From Chryseobacterium mucoviscidosis (GTDB taxonomy: Bacteria > Bacteroidota > Bacteroidia > Flavobacteriales > Weeksellaceae): a stretch of 64,000 bases of DNA. A model generated the notes under the pieces. That model made no database searches. It saw only the letters and a list, made by a program, of their open reading frames with translations, and had not been told where the DNA came from. The stretch is taken from the NCBI RefSeq assembly GCF_002177115.1, contig NZ_MVAG01000080.1, positions 31,456 through 95,455 on the forward strand. Direction: 5' to 3'. The first letter of the stretch is position 1, and every line of letters begins with the position of its first letter. The translations under genes and the position numbers were made by a program. Below, one piece after another: positions 16,631-24,412 of this stretch.

Positions 16631-17701
16631 ATGGATCTTAAAATTAAACTGGAACAGCTTCACCAGAAAGTAATCGGGCTAAAAGACCAGATCGGAACAG
16701 AAGAAGCCACAAAAAATGCTTTTGTGATGCCTTTTATTCAGATTTTAGGCTATGATATTTTTAATCCTACAGAAGTGGTTCCCGAACACGTTTGCGACAT
16801 CGGAACCAAGAAAGGTGAAAAAGTAGATTATGTCATCAAAAACAATGACGAGCCTATTTTCATCATCGAATGCAAACACTGGAAAGAAAGTGCAGATGCC
16901 CACAATTCTCAGCTTCACAGATATTATCATGTTTCCAAAACACGATTTGGGGTTTTAACAAATGGGATTGTTTACAATTTCTACACGGATCTGGAAAAGC
17001 CCAATATTATGGATGAAAAGCCGTTTTTCACCATCAATATTGAAGATCTGAAAGACAGTTCCATCAAAATTCTGGAAAGCTTCACCAAAAAAGACTACAA
17101 TCTGGAAAGCATTCTGGATTCTGCGGAAGCATTGAAATACATCAAAGCCATCAGAAAAGAATTCGAAAAGGAAATTGAAAATCCGTCCGATGAACTGGTA
17201 AAACTTCTTGTGAACCGTTTCTTCGAAAAGCCGTTAACAGCAAACCGAATGGTCTCGTTTAAAGAATACGCCAAAAAAGCATTAACGACTTCTATTAATG
17301 AATCCATCAGTTTCAGACTAAAATCTGCTTTAAGCATTAATGAACAGATCGAACAGCGGGAAGATGATGTAAAAACTTCGCAGCCCATCCATGAAACCAG
17401 CGAGTCTAAAATTGTAACCACGGAAGAAGAATTGGAAGGCTTCCAGATTGTAAAAGCTATTCTGCGGGAGAAAATACCTTCTTCAAGAATTGCTTACAGA
17501 GATACCCTTTCTTACTTCGGAATTTTACTCGACGACAACAACCGTAAGCCGCTTTGCAGACTGCATTTTAATACCGCCAATAAATATCTGGAGACTTTCC
17601 ACAACGGAAAAGATGCCGGAGAAAAAGTTTTATTAAACAGTCTGGATGAAATCTACAACTACAGAAATCAGCTTCATCAGACATTAGAAAATTATAATTA
17701 A
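16631..17701 (+). CDS. Type I restriction enzyme R N-terminal-like (PD-(D/E)XK) protein, stand-alone
   Basis: 356 residues. Residues about 20-140 match the HsdR N-terminal nuclease fold: EATKNAFVMPFIQILGYDIFNPTEVVPEH, the catalytic Asp in KVDYVIK (near 58) and the ExK in IIECKHW (near 70-76). The middle is helical; the C-terminus (from about 270, FQIVKAILREKIPSSRIAYRDT) is a second domain common to this protein family. There is no helicase and no HsdM or HsdS gene nearby, so it is not a type I restriction system. It may bind or cut nucleic acid. Sits 4 nt after the YegP gene in the same operon. Confidence 0.78.
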   Translation: MDLKIKLEQLHQKVIGLKDQIGTEEATKNAFVMPFIQILGYDIFNPTEVVPEHVCDIGTKKGEKVDYVIKNNDEPIFIIECKHWKESADAHNSQLHRYYHVSKTRFGVLTNGIVYNFYTDLEKPNIMDEKPFFTINIEDLKDSSIKILESFTKKDYNLESILDSAEALKYIKAIRKEFEKEIENPSDELVKLLVNRFFEKPLTANRMVSFKEYAKKALTTSINESISFRLKSALSINEQIEQREDDVKTSQPIHETSESKIVTTEEELEGFQIVKAILREKIPSSRIAYRDTLSYFGILLDDNNRKPLCRLHFNTANKYLETFHNGKDAGEKVLLNSLDEIYNYRNQLHQTLENYN

Positions 17702-17703
17702 TC

Positions 17704-18228
17704 ATGAAAAAACTAATGCCATTCATCATAATCGCCTTCGGTTCTTTTCTTTTAAACTCGTGCTTTAAAGCAAACGACAATATAGGACACGAAGGAAGAT
17801 GTACAGGTTCTGCCAATTGTACAGCCTGTTCCAACTGTTCGCGGTGCGGACATTGCAGCAGCGGCGGAACCTGCGGAGTTTGCGGAGGCGGCTCTTCAGA
17901 AAGTTATTCTTCCGGCAGAAGTTCAATTAGGAAAAGAAAAATCAAGAAACACACTGCTTCCGATTACTACACTTCTTCAAAAACAAAATCCAATAAACCT
18001 CAAAAAATTATTATTGATGAGGTAAACGTAGACCTTAGTTCCAACCGATACATTACCGGAATTGCCACCACCAATATTTACAAAAAGCCATCTCTGAAAT
18101 CTCCCGTTCTAGTAAGAGTTTACAAAAACGAAAAGCTGATTCCACTTTCCAAAGAAGGTTCATGGTACAAAATAAAGGTAAAATCTTCCGGCAAGAAAGG
18201 GTATGTTTTTTATAAGGATGTGAAGTAA
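17704..18228 (+). CDS. Cys-rich SH3-domain lipoprotein
   Basis: 174 residues. Lipoprotein signal with lipobox LNSC (Cys20). Residues 33-60 hold eight to nine cysteines in a Cys/Ser/Gly pattern (CTGSANCTACSNCSRCGHC), possibly metal binding. A basic Ser-rich linker follows, then a bacterial SH3 domain from about 115 (ATTNIYKKPSLKSPVLVRVYKNEKL, GSWYKIKV, GYVFYKDVK), a fold that usually binds cell-wall peptides. Last gene of the operon starting at 15949, 2 nt after the nuclease-like gene. Confidence 0.75.
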   Translation: MKKLMPFIIIAFGSFLLNSCFKANDNIGHEGRCTGSANCTACSNCSRCGHCSSGGTCGVCGGGSSESYSSGRSSIRKRKIKKHTASDYYTSSKTKSNKPQKIIIDEVNVDLSSNRYITGIATTNIYKKPSLKSPVLVRVYKNEKLIPLSKEGSWYKIKVKSSGKKGYVFYKDVK

Positions 18229-18278
18229 TATCAATCTTAAATGAATCGAATTATTAAAAATAAAAATCTTTGATTTTC

Positions 18279-18318
18279 TTGCGCCTTAAAAAAGCTGAAT
18301 TTTAGTAAACTTTGCGTC
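18279..18318. repeat. Remnant of the repeat that ends the GxxExxY element
   Basis: CTTGCGCC and TTAAAAAAGCTGAA follow each other here, as in the right outer end of the element at 33967-33995, where CCGTAGCG-type bases separate them. AAACTTTGCGTCTTG follows. The rest of 18229-18340 shows no gene. Confidence 0.5.
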
Positions 18319-18340
18319 TTGACGAAAAATCCAACAACAA

Positions 18341-18368
18341 AAAAGCGAAGAATCAATTCCTCGCTTTT
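18341..18368. terminator. Bidirectional terminator between the SH3 lipoprotein and GNAT genes
   Basis: AAAAGCGAAGAA at 18341-18352 pairs with TTCCTCGCTTTT at 18357-18368 (11 of 12), loop TCAA, with A/T runs on both sides. Confidence 0.75.
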
Positions 18369-18370
18369 CT

Positions 18371-18820
18371 TTATTTTCTGAGCATTTCCGTGTGCGGAAT
18401 GTCGTCTTCCAGATATTTTTTACCGGTGTCTTCAAACCCGAAATCTCCATAAAATTTCAGCAGATAATCCTGCGCAGAAATCCTGATTTCAGAAGTGTGG
18501 AAACGGTTTTCGATGGTTTCAACCGCATATTGGATCAATTGCCTGCCTAAGCTTTTTCCTCTTGCCTTTTCTGTGGTTAAAACCCTTCCTATTGAAGCCT
18601 CATCATATTTTATTCCTTTATCGAAAATCCTGCAGTTTGCCAAAACTTCGCCGTCTTCTTCTGCCCAGATGTGAACTGCTTTCTGATCATAACCGTCTAA
18701 ATCCGGATAAGGACAGTTCTGCTCCACTACAAAAACATCAATTCGGGCTTTTAAAACCGCATACAGTTCAGGAACCGTAAATTCGTCAAACGTTTTTATT
18801 TTCCAGACAATATTACTCAT
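18371..18820 (-). CDS. GNAT family N-acetyltransferase (ElaA-like)
   Basis: 149 residues. The N-terminal ELYAVLKARIDVFVVEQNCPY and DLDGYDQKAVHIWA segments are typical of ElaA-type acetyltransferases, the acetyl-CoA pyrophosphate loop is EKARGKSLGRQLIQYA (near 86-101), and the C-terminal YLLKFYGDFGFEDTG closes the fold. Substrate unknown. The start is ATG 18820; a TTG one codon earlier is less likely. It overlaps the end of engB by 8 nt, so the two are translationally coupled. Confidence 0.87.
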   Translation of the reverse strand: MSNIVWKIKTFDEFTVPELYAVLKARIDVFVVEQNCPYPDLDGYDQKAVHIWAEEDGEVLANCRIFDKGIKYDEASIGRVLTTEKARGKSLGRQLIQYAVETIENRFHTSEIRISAQDYLLKFYGDFGFEDTGKKYLEDDIPHTEMLRK

Positions 18821-19436
18821 CAAAGCTTACATTATTATTAATCAAAAATTCATTGGTTTTCTGGATAAAACTTAAAATTTCATCACCACCCTCCTTCTTT
18901 TCTGCTGAGGTTACATATAATTCCGGCAGATCTTCCCATGTTTTATGAAGCTCTGCTTTATAATCCTCCACATTTTTAATCACAACATTCGGCTTCAGCT
19001 TATCTGCTTTTGTAAACACGATAGAAAACGGAACGCCGCTTTCACCGCACCACTGGATAAATTCCAGATCAATATTTTGCGGTTTGTGTCTGGAATCTAC
19101 CAGAACAAAAAGATTAACCAGATTTCTTCGGTTCAGAATATAATTGGTGATCAGTTTTTCAAAATCCTTTCTGATCGATTTCGAAACTTTTGCATATCCG
19201 TAACCCGGCAAATCCGTAAGATACCAGTTTTCGTTCACTAAGAAATGGTTGATAAGCTGTGTCTTTCCCGGAGTCTGGGACGTTTTAGCCAGATCTTTAT
19301 GATTCATCATTGCATTGATGAGCGAAGACTTTCCTACATTCGATCTTCCGATGAAAGCATACTCAGGAAGATTCGGTTCCGGGCAATCCTGCCATTTTCC
19401 GCTGCTCTTTACAAATGTTGCTGTTTTAATAACCAT
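18813..19436 (-). CDS. engB: Ribosome biogenesis GTPase EngB (YsxC/YihA)
   Basis: 207 residues, the usual length. G1 motif GRSNVGKSS at residues 30-38, G2 threonine in TSQTPGKTQ (53-61), G3 DLPGYG near 76-81, G4 TKAD near 142-145 and G5 SAEK near 177. EngB helps assemble the 50S subunit and is essential in many bacteria. Followed by an overlapping GNAT gene. Confidence 0.95.
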   Translation of the reverse strand: MVIKTATFVKSSGKWQDCPEPNLPEYAFIGRSNVGKSSLINAMMNHKDLAKTSQTPGKTQLINHFLVNENWYLTDLPGYGYAKVSKSIRKDFEKLITNYILNRRNLVNLFVLVDSRHKPQNIDLEFIQWCGESGVPFSIVFTKADKLKPNVVIKNVEDYKAELHKTWEDLPELYVTSAEKKEGGDEILSFIQKTNEFLINNNVSFDE

Positions 19437-19503
19437 TTTGTTGAATATTTTTAGAAAAACAAACCATTAAGAAAAGCTCTTAATGGTTATTTTATATTGT
19501 TTT

Positions 19504-20265
19504 TTAAACTTTATCTTTTACCCAGTTATAAAGAATTTCATTGAATTCATCGGGTTTTTCCATCATCGCTGCATGACCGCAGTGATCGATCCAGAACAGA
19601 TCTGAATTCGGAATAAATTTGTGCATATCTTCCGCAACTTCAGGAGGCGTTACATTATCCTGTTTCCCCCAGATCAGGCACGTAGGTGTTTTAATCTTCG
19701 GCAGATCGTTCAGCATATTGTGTTTAATGGCACTTCTTGCCAACATTACGGTTTTTATACCCTTCATTCGATCATTTACCACGGCAAAAACCTCGTCTAC
19801 CAGATCTTCGGTCGCTACGGAAGGATCATAGAAAACCTCCTCAGTCTTCTTTCTTATATAGGAACGGTCATTCTTTCTCGGAAAACTGTCCCCGAAAGTT
19901 CTTTCATAAAGCCCTGAACTTCCCGTAAGAACAAGATTCTTAATTAAATCCGGTCTTGCCAGTGTAAGAATAAGACCGACATGACCGCCCATGGAATTTC
20001 CAACAATCGTTACAGGACCTTCAATATGGGTTTCTATAAATTTAGCAATATATTTTGCTAATGTCGTAAGATTAGTATTGAGTACCGGCAAATCGTAGAT
20101 CGGCAACTGAGGAACATATACCTTGAATCCTCTGTCTGAAAAAAAATCTACCATCTTATCGAAATTACTCAAACCACCCATTAACCCGTGCAACAGCACC
20201 AATGGATGTCCTTCCCCCGCTTCTACGAAAGTATATTTCTTTTCTTTTTTTGTACTAAATATCAT
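19504..20265 (-). CDS. Alpha/beta hydrolase
   Basis: 253 residues from ATG 20265. Oxyanion-hole HGLMGG near 29-34, nucleophile elbow GNSMGG (Ser near 88), Asp in WGKQDNVTPP near 199, and His in IDHCGHAAMMEKP near 228: a complete Ser-Asp-His triad with a helical cap. Cytoplasmic, no signal peptide. Longer frames to 20310 are unlikely because the minus-strand promoter box at 20288-20295 would lie inside them. Substrate cannot be told; divergent from mraZ. Confidence 0.88.
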   Translation of the reverse strand: MIFSTKKEKKYTFVEAGEGHPLVLLHGLMGGLSNFDKMVDFFSDRGFKVYVPQLPIYDLPVLNTNLTTLAKYIAKFIETHIEGPVTIVGNSMGGHVGLILTLARPDLIKNLVLTGSSGLYERTFGDSFPRKNDRSYIRKKTEEVFYDPSVATEDLVDEVFAVVNDRMKGIKTVMLARSAIKHNMLNDLPKIKTPTCLIWGKQDNVTPPEVAEDMHKFIPNSDLFWIDHCGHAAMMEKPDEFNEILYNWVKDKV

Positions 20266-20287
20266 AAAATGCCTTAATAAAGCCTTG

Positions 20288-20295
20288 CAAAAATA
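20288..20295 (-). promoter_or_regulatory. Promoter -7 box for the alpha/beta hydrolase
   Basis: CAAAAATA on plus reads TATTTTTG on minus, 22 nt before the chosen ATG at 20265. Confidence 0.55.
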
Positions 20296-20489
20296 CAAAT
20301 TAAACCTCAAAAATATTTTGATTACCCTAATTTAAAATAAAAATAATATATCAAACTCTTTTTTAAAGTTTTTTTTAAAAATCTATTTATTATGGCGTAA
20401 ATAAGAGGTTTATCAACGTCCAACATATCAACCTTTTACACCATCGAAATTAAATCTTTAATAAAACTTATTAACATTAAGGTAAAAAG

Positions 20490-20504
20490 TGGGAAAAAGT
20501 GGGA
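20490..20504 (+). promoter_or_regulatory. MraZ operator: two TGGGA direct repeats
   Basis: TGGGA at 20490-20494 and 20500-20504, separated by 5 nt (10-bp period). This is the TGGGN-N5-TGGGN pattern known for MraZ binding upstream of mraZ in other bacteria. The second repeat falls exactly where the -33 element of the mraZ promoter should be. Confidence 0.75.
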
Positions 20505-20523
20505 GATTTTAGAAATTATTATA

Positions 20524-20531
20524 TAAATTTG
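20524..20531 (+). promoter_or_regulatory. Promoter -7 box of mraZ / the dcw cluster
   Basis: TAAATTTG matches TAnnTTTG. It ends only 6 nt before the mraZ ATG, so the transcript would be leaderless or nearly so. Confidence 0.6.
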
Positions 20532-20537
20532 TCCCAA

Positions 20538-20996
20538 ATGAACAGTTTCATTGGAACATATGAGTGTAAAATTGACGACAAAGGCCGCTTAAAAGTTCCT
20601 TCATCTTTAATTAAACAGATGGAAAACTTCGACGACAAGGTGTTTGTAGTCAAAAGATCTGTGTTCCAACCCTGTCTGGAAGTTTATCCGATGAACGCAT
20701 GGGATAAAGTGATGGGCAAAATTAATAAACTGAACAGATTCATTAAAAAGAATGCTGATTTCATTAGAATGTTTACGGCAGGTGTAAAAATTGTGGAGCT
20801 GGATAACGCCGGAAGGTTACAGATTTCGAAAGACCTTACTGTTTTTGCAAATCTTCAGAAAGATATTGTAATTACCAGTGCAGGAGAACTGTTTGAAGTC
20901 TGGGATAAGGACGGTTACGAAAAAGTAATCTCCATCAGTGAAGACGATTTTGCGAATCTTGCCGAAGATGTAATGGGCACGTTCGAAGAAGAATAA
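20538..20996 (+). CDS. mraZ: Transcriptional regulator MraZ
   Basis: 152 residues from ATG 20538: FIGTYECKIDDKGRLKVPSSL is the first AbrB-like half with the DxKGR motif, and VELDNAGRLQISKDL near 88-102 is the second half. MraZ binds TGGGN repeats and represses the dcw operon. A GTG at 20499 would add 13 residues, but it lies inside the operator and upstream of the promoter box, so it is rejected. First gene of the division and cell-wall cluster, 36 nt before rsmH. Confidence 0.93.
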   Translation: MNSFIGTYECKIDDKGRLKVPSSLIKQMENFDDKVFVVKRSVFQPCLEVYPMNAWDKVMGKINKLNRFIKKNADFIRMFTAGVKIVELDNAGRLQISKDLTVFANLQKDIVITSAGELFEVWDKDGYEKVISISEDDFANLAEDVMGTFEEE

Positions 20997-21032
20997 CTGC
21001 GTTGTAAAAACGTAAAAAAACACAACTAAAAC

Positions 21033-21926
21033 ATGTATCATAACCCCGTTTTGCTGAAGCAGAGTGTTGATGATTTGGTGACGAATCCAGACGGAATATA
21101 TGTGGACTGTACTTTTGGAGGCGGTGGCCATTCAAGAGAAATATTGAGCAGACTTTCGGATAAAGGAAAACTGTTCAGTTTCGATCAGGACTTAGATGCT
21201 CTTAAAAATACAATTGATGATCCGAGATTTACGCTCATCAATCAGAACTTCAGGTTTCTGGAAAACTCTTTATTAATTTACGGAGTTTCTCAGGTGGACG
21301 GAATTCTGGCAGATCTGGGCGTTTCTTCGCACCAGTTTGATGAAGCAGAAAGAGGATTCTCTACACGAAGCAACGCTCCGCTGGATATGAGAATGAACGT
21401 AATGCAGGGTCTTGATGCCAAAAGAGTCATTAACGATTACGATGAAGAGCAGCTTGCCGACATTTTTTATTATTACGGTGAACTGAGAGAAGCAAGAAAA
21501 TTAGCAAGAGACATCGTTCATCACAGAAAAACAAACAGCATTGATACAACAGAAGATCTGAAAAAACTGTTCAGTTATCTTCCGCCGCATAAAGTAAATA
21601 AATTTTATGCCCAGTTGTTTCAGGCAATACGTATTGAAGTAAACCAGGAGCTGGAAGTTTTAAAAGAAATGCTTGTTCAGGCTTACAACGTTTTAAAACA
21701 CGAAGGAAGACTGGTGGTCATCTCTTACCATTCTTTAGAAGACAGACTGGTAAAAAGATTTTTGAAAAACGGAATGTTCGAGGGAGAACCCGAAAGAGAC
21801 ATTTACGGAAATTATAAAAAAGCATTCGAGCTGGTAAAGAGCAAAGCCATCATTCCCGATAATAAGGAAATAGAAGAAAACTCAAGAGCCAGAAGTGCTA
21901 AAATGAGAACAGGAATAAAAGTATAA
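21033..21926 (+). CDS. rsmH: 16S rRNA (cytosine1402-N4)-methyltransferase RsmH
   Basis: 297 residues. SAM-binding FGGGGHSREIL near 29-39, DQDLDAL near 53, the DLGVSSHQFD motif near 94-103, RGFSTRSNAPLDMRMN near 107, and the C-terminal SYHSLEDRLVKRF near 232. It methylates C1402 in 16S rRNA. Second gene of the dcw cluster, as usual. Confidence 0.97.
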   Translation: MYHNPVLLKQSVDDLVTNPDGIYVDCTFGGGGHSREILSRLSDKGKLFSFDQDLDALKNTIDDPRFTLINQNFRFLENSLLIYGVSQVDGILADLGVSSHQFDEAERGFSTRSNAPLDMRMNVMQGLDAKRVINDYDEEQLADIFYYYGELREARKLARDIVHHRKTNSIDTTEDLKKLFSYLPPHKVNKFYAQLFQAIRIEVNQELEVLKEMLVQAYNVLKHEGRLVVISYHSLEDRLVKRFLKNGMFEGEPERDIYGNYKKAFELVKSKAIIPDNKEIEENSRARSAKMRTGIKV

Positions 21927-21927
21927 A

Positions 21928-21978
21928 TAATGAGCAATGGGCAATAAGCAATTTTTAAATATTACACATTACTCATTA
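21928..21978. repeat. Imperfect palindromic repeat between rsmH and ftsL
   Basis: TAATGAGCAATGGGCAAT (21928-21945) is inverted as ATTACACATTACTCATTA (21961-21978), 15 of 18 pairs. It fills the whole gap before the GTG start of ftsL. Confidence 0.65.
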
Positions 21979-21997
21979 CCAATTACTAATAAATAAA

Positions 21998-22366
21998 GTG
22001 GCAAAAAGAACAACAACAAATCGTCCTCAGAAGAGATTAACTTTTATAGACATTATAAAAGGTAACTTCCTGAACCGTGATGAGATTAAAATACATTACA
22101 AGTATTTTCTGCTGTTGTTTGTATTGATGATGGCAATGATCTACAGCAATCACCTCGTCAATAAGAAAATTAAAATTGTTAACACACTCAAAGAAGAAAC
22201 AGAAGAATATAAATCGCGAAACGCTTACGCACAAAGTAAGCTGATAAAAGTAAAAATGGAATCGGAGTTGGGGAAAGAGGTTGCACGGGATTCTTTAATG
22301 ACCCTCGAAAACCATCCTCATAAATTGCTAATAAAACTGGACAGTACAGATGCAAAAGCAAAATGA
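21998..22366 (+). CDS. ftsL: FtsL-like division protein
   Basis: 122 residues starting at GTG 21998. A basic cytoplasmic N-terminus, one TM helix near 37-55 (YFLLLFVLMMAMIYSN) and a short coiled-coil periplasmic domain (IKIVNTLKEETEEYKSRNAYAQSKL). FtsL forms the FtsQLB/FtsWI-activating complex at the septum. Sequence similarity in this family is weak; identification rests on topology and on its place between rsmH and ftsI. Overlaps ftsI by 17 nt. Confidence 0.85.
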   Translation: MAKRTTTNRPQKRLTFIDIIKGNFLNRDEIKIHYKYFLLLFVLMMAMIYSNHLVNKKIKIVNTLKEETEEYKSRNAYAQSKLIKVKMESELGKEVARDSLMTLENHPHKLLIKLDSTDAKAK

Positions 22367-24341
22367 ATACGACAACAAACGTAAAAAAACGTTACGATGG
22401 GGCTACCTCTTTGCAGTGGTGGCTTTGTGCGTGTTTGTAATGTTCCTTGCGCGCATCGTTATTCTTCAGAATACGAACGTTCAGGAAATTAAAGACGATT
22501 ACATCAACAAAAACTACCGCGAAGCCACTTTAAAAGCAGCAAGAGGAAATCTTTTTGCGTCAGACGGCTCTATTCTGGCAACAACCGTTATGCGTTATGA
22601 CATCTATCTGGATTTCAAAACGATGAAAGACACCATTTACACCAACAACATTGGTGCTTTAACGGATTCTCTCAGCAAAATGTTCGGAAAGCCAAGAGCA
22701 GAATTCAGAAAGAAATTTGACGAGCAGAGAAAAAAGAAAAACCAATACTACACTTTGGTTAAAGGGCTTGATTTTGATCAGTATGACAGAATCCGCAAAT
22801 TTCCGATTTTTAAAAGAGGCAAAAACAAAGGAGGCTTTATCGTAGACCGAAACTATAAAAGAGAACTGGCTACCTCAGAAATCGGAGCAGGAACCATCGG
22901 AATGGACGACGGTGTTCACACAGCAGGTCTTGAAGGCGCTTTCTCTAAATATTTAAGAGGAACAGACGGAAAAAGACTGGAGCAGAGAATCAATTCTTCC
23001 CAGTGGAAACCCATTGATTACTGGAAAGTTCAGGAACCGGTTGACGGAGAAGATGTTTATACCACATTAGACCTTAGAATTCAGGATATTGCACATTCCG
23101 CTTTACAGAAACAGCTCGTGAACTTCGAAGCAAAACACGGAACCGTAATTGTAATGGAAGTGGAAACCGGAAAAGTCCGCGCCATGGTTAATTTAAGAAG
23201 AACTGAAGATGGAGATTATGTAGATTCCTACAATTATGCTTTGAAGGACAACATAGAACCGGGTTCTACCTTTAAAACCATTTCACTTTTAGCAGCAATG
23301 GATGACGGTTTCATCGATGAAAATACAACTGTAAATGTAGGAAACGGAATCTGGGTGTACGCAAAACAGAGAATTTCAGACGGTCACGGCGGCGGCACGT
23401 ACGACATCAGTGATGTGTTGGCTAAATCCAGCAACGTAGGTTCGGCAAAATTAATTACAAAATATTACGCCGAAAAACCTCAGATTTTCTTAGATCATTT
23501 AAGAAGATGGAAGCTATTCGATAAAATGGATATTGAACTTCCGGGAATTACAAAACCAAAAATTTTAACTCCCGAAAGCAAAAGATGGAATGCCGCAACT
23601 CTCGCATCCATTGCCTACGGATATTCTACAAACATAAACCTGTTGCAGTTAGCCACTTTCTATAACGGAGTCGCAAACAACGGTAAAATGCTGAAGCCTT
23701 TATTTATTGATAAAATTATGAAGGACGGAAAAGTAATGTACACGGCAAAACCAGAAGTAATGGTCAACAAAATGGCATCCGAAAAAGCCATTAAAATGAT
23801 GACCAATGCTTTAACAAAAGCCGTTGAAAAAGGAACAGCAAAAAGTATTTTCACACCAAATTTAAAAATGGCAGGAAAAACAGGAACCGCAAGATTTGAA
23901 TACTGGCTTCCAGGTCCCATGAAATACCGCTCGTCATTCGCAGGCTTTTATCCTGCTGATAATCCGAAATACACCTGTTATGTAATGATCAGCGAACCGA
24001 ATACATCGAAAGGATTTTATGGAGCTACCGTTGCCGCACCGGTGTTTAAAGAAATTGCAGGAAAAACATTCCTGAAAACCCCGCAGAATATTGAAAGAGA
24101 AATGCTTGTCGACAAAAAGGTAAACCTGAACAAAATGGTGGAACCTAACGTAAAAGTCGCAGTAAATAATAAACAGATGCCCAATGTGGTAGGACTCATC
24201 GGTAAAAATGTAATTCCACAGTTGGAAAATTTAGGCTACCGTGTAGATTTTAAGGGTGTTGGAAGAATTAAAGAACAGTTCCCGACAGAAGGCACAACCA
24301 TAAGCAGAAACCAGAGAATTTATCTGTCTCTGCAGAATTAA
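22350..24341 (+). CDS. ftsI: Septal peptidoglycan transpeptidase FtsI (PBP3)
   Basis: 663 residues. N-terminal TM helix near 17-37, PBP-dimer domain (GNLFASDGSILATT, ERATSEIG-type ELATSEIGAGTIG), transpeptidase domain with catalytic SxxK (STFK, Ser near 305), SxN (SSN, near 360) and KTG (GKTGTA, near 510), and a C-terminal PASTA domain (MPNVVGLIGKNVIPQLENLGY). Cross-links septal peptidoglycan and acts with FtsW. Overlaps ftsL by 17 nt, so coupled translation is likely. Confidence 0.96.
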   Translation: MQKQNEYDNKRKKTLRWGYLFAVVALCVFVMFLARIVILQNTNVQEIKDDYINKNYREATLKAARGNLFASDGSILATTVMRYDIYLDFKTMKDTIYTNNIGALTDSLSKMFGKPRAEFRKKFDEQRKKKNQYYTLVKGLDFDQYDRIRKFPIFKRGKNKGGFIVDRNYKRELATSEIGAGTIGMDDGVHTAGLEGAFSKYLRGTDGKRLEQRINSSQWKPIDYWKVQEPVDGEDVYTTLDLRIQDIAHSALQKQLVNFEAKHGTVIVMEVETGKVRAMVNLRRTEDGDYVDSYNYALKDNIEPGSTFKTISLLAAMDDGFIDENTTVNVGNGIWVYAKQRISDGHGGGTYDISDVLAKSSNVGSAKLITKYYAEKPQIFLDHLRRWKLFDKMDIELPGITKPKILTPESKRWNAATLASIAYGYSTNINLLQLATFYNGVANNGKMLKPLFIDKIMKDGKVMYTAKPEVMVNKMASEKAIKMMTNALTKAVEKGTAKSIFTPNLKMAGKTGTARFEYWLPGPMKYRSSFAGFYPADNPKYTCYVMISEPNTSKGFYGATVAAPVFKEIAGKTFLKTPQNIEREMLVDKKVNLNKMVEPNVKVAVNNKQMPNVVGLIGKNVIPQLENLGYRVDFKGVGRIKEQFPTEGTTISRNQRIYLSLQN

Positions 24342-24351
24342 AAAAAGAAAA

Positions 24352-24397
24352 GAACCCGAAGGGTTCAATTATGAATAACCGTAAGTGAAACTTATGG
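24352..24397 (+). other. Two hairpins between ftsI and murE
   Basis: GAACCC-GAA-GGGTTC (24352-24366) and CCGTAAGT-GAA-ACTTATGG (24379-24397, one G-T) lie back to back with the same GAA loop. No T run follows, so they look like RNA-processing or stability elements rather than terminators. Confidence 0.5.
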
Positions 24398-24412
24398 AAC
24401 AAATAAAGAGAA

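Noticed and set aside
16631..17701. A type I restriction-modification system
   Set aside because: Only the HsdR N-terminal-like nuclease fold is present; no helicase, methylase or specificity gene lies nearby.
20499..20537. GTG start that would lengthen MraZ by 13 residues
   Set aside because: It lies in the TGGGA operator and upstream of the promoter -7 box; the conserved MraZ sequence begins right after ATG 20538.
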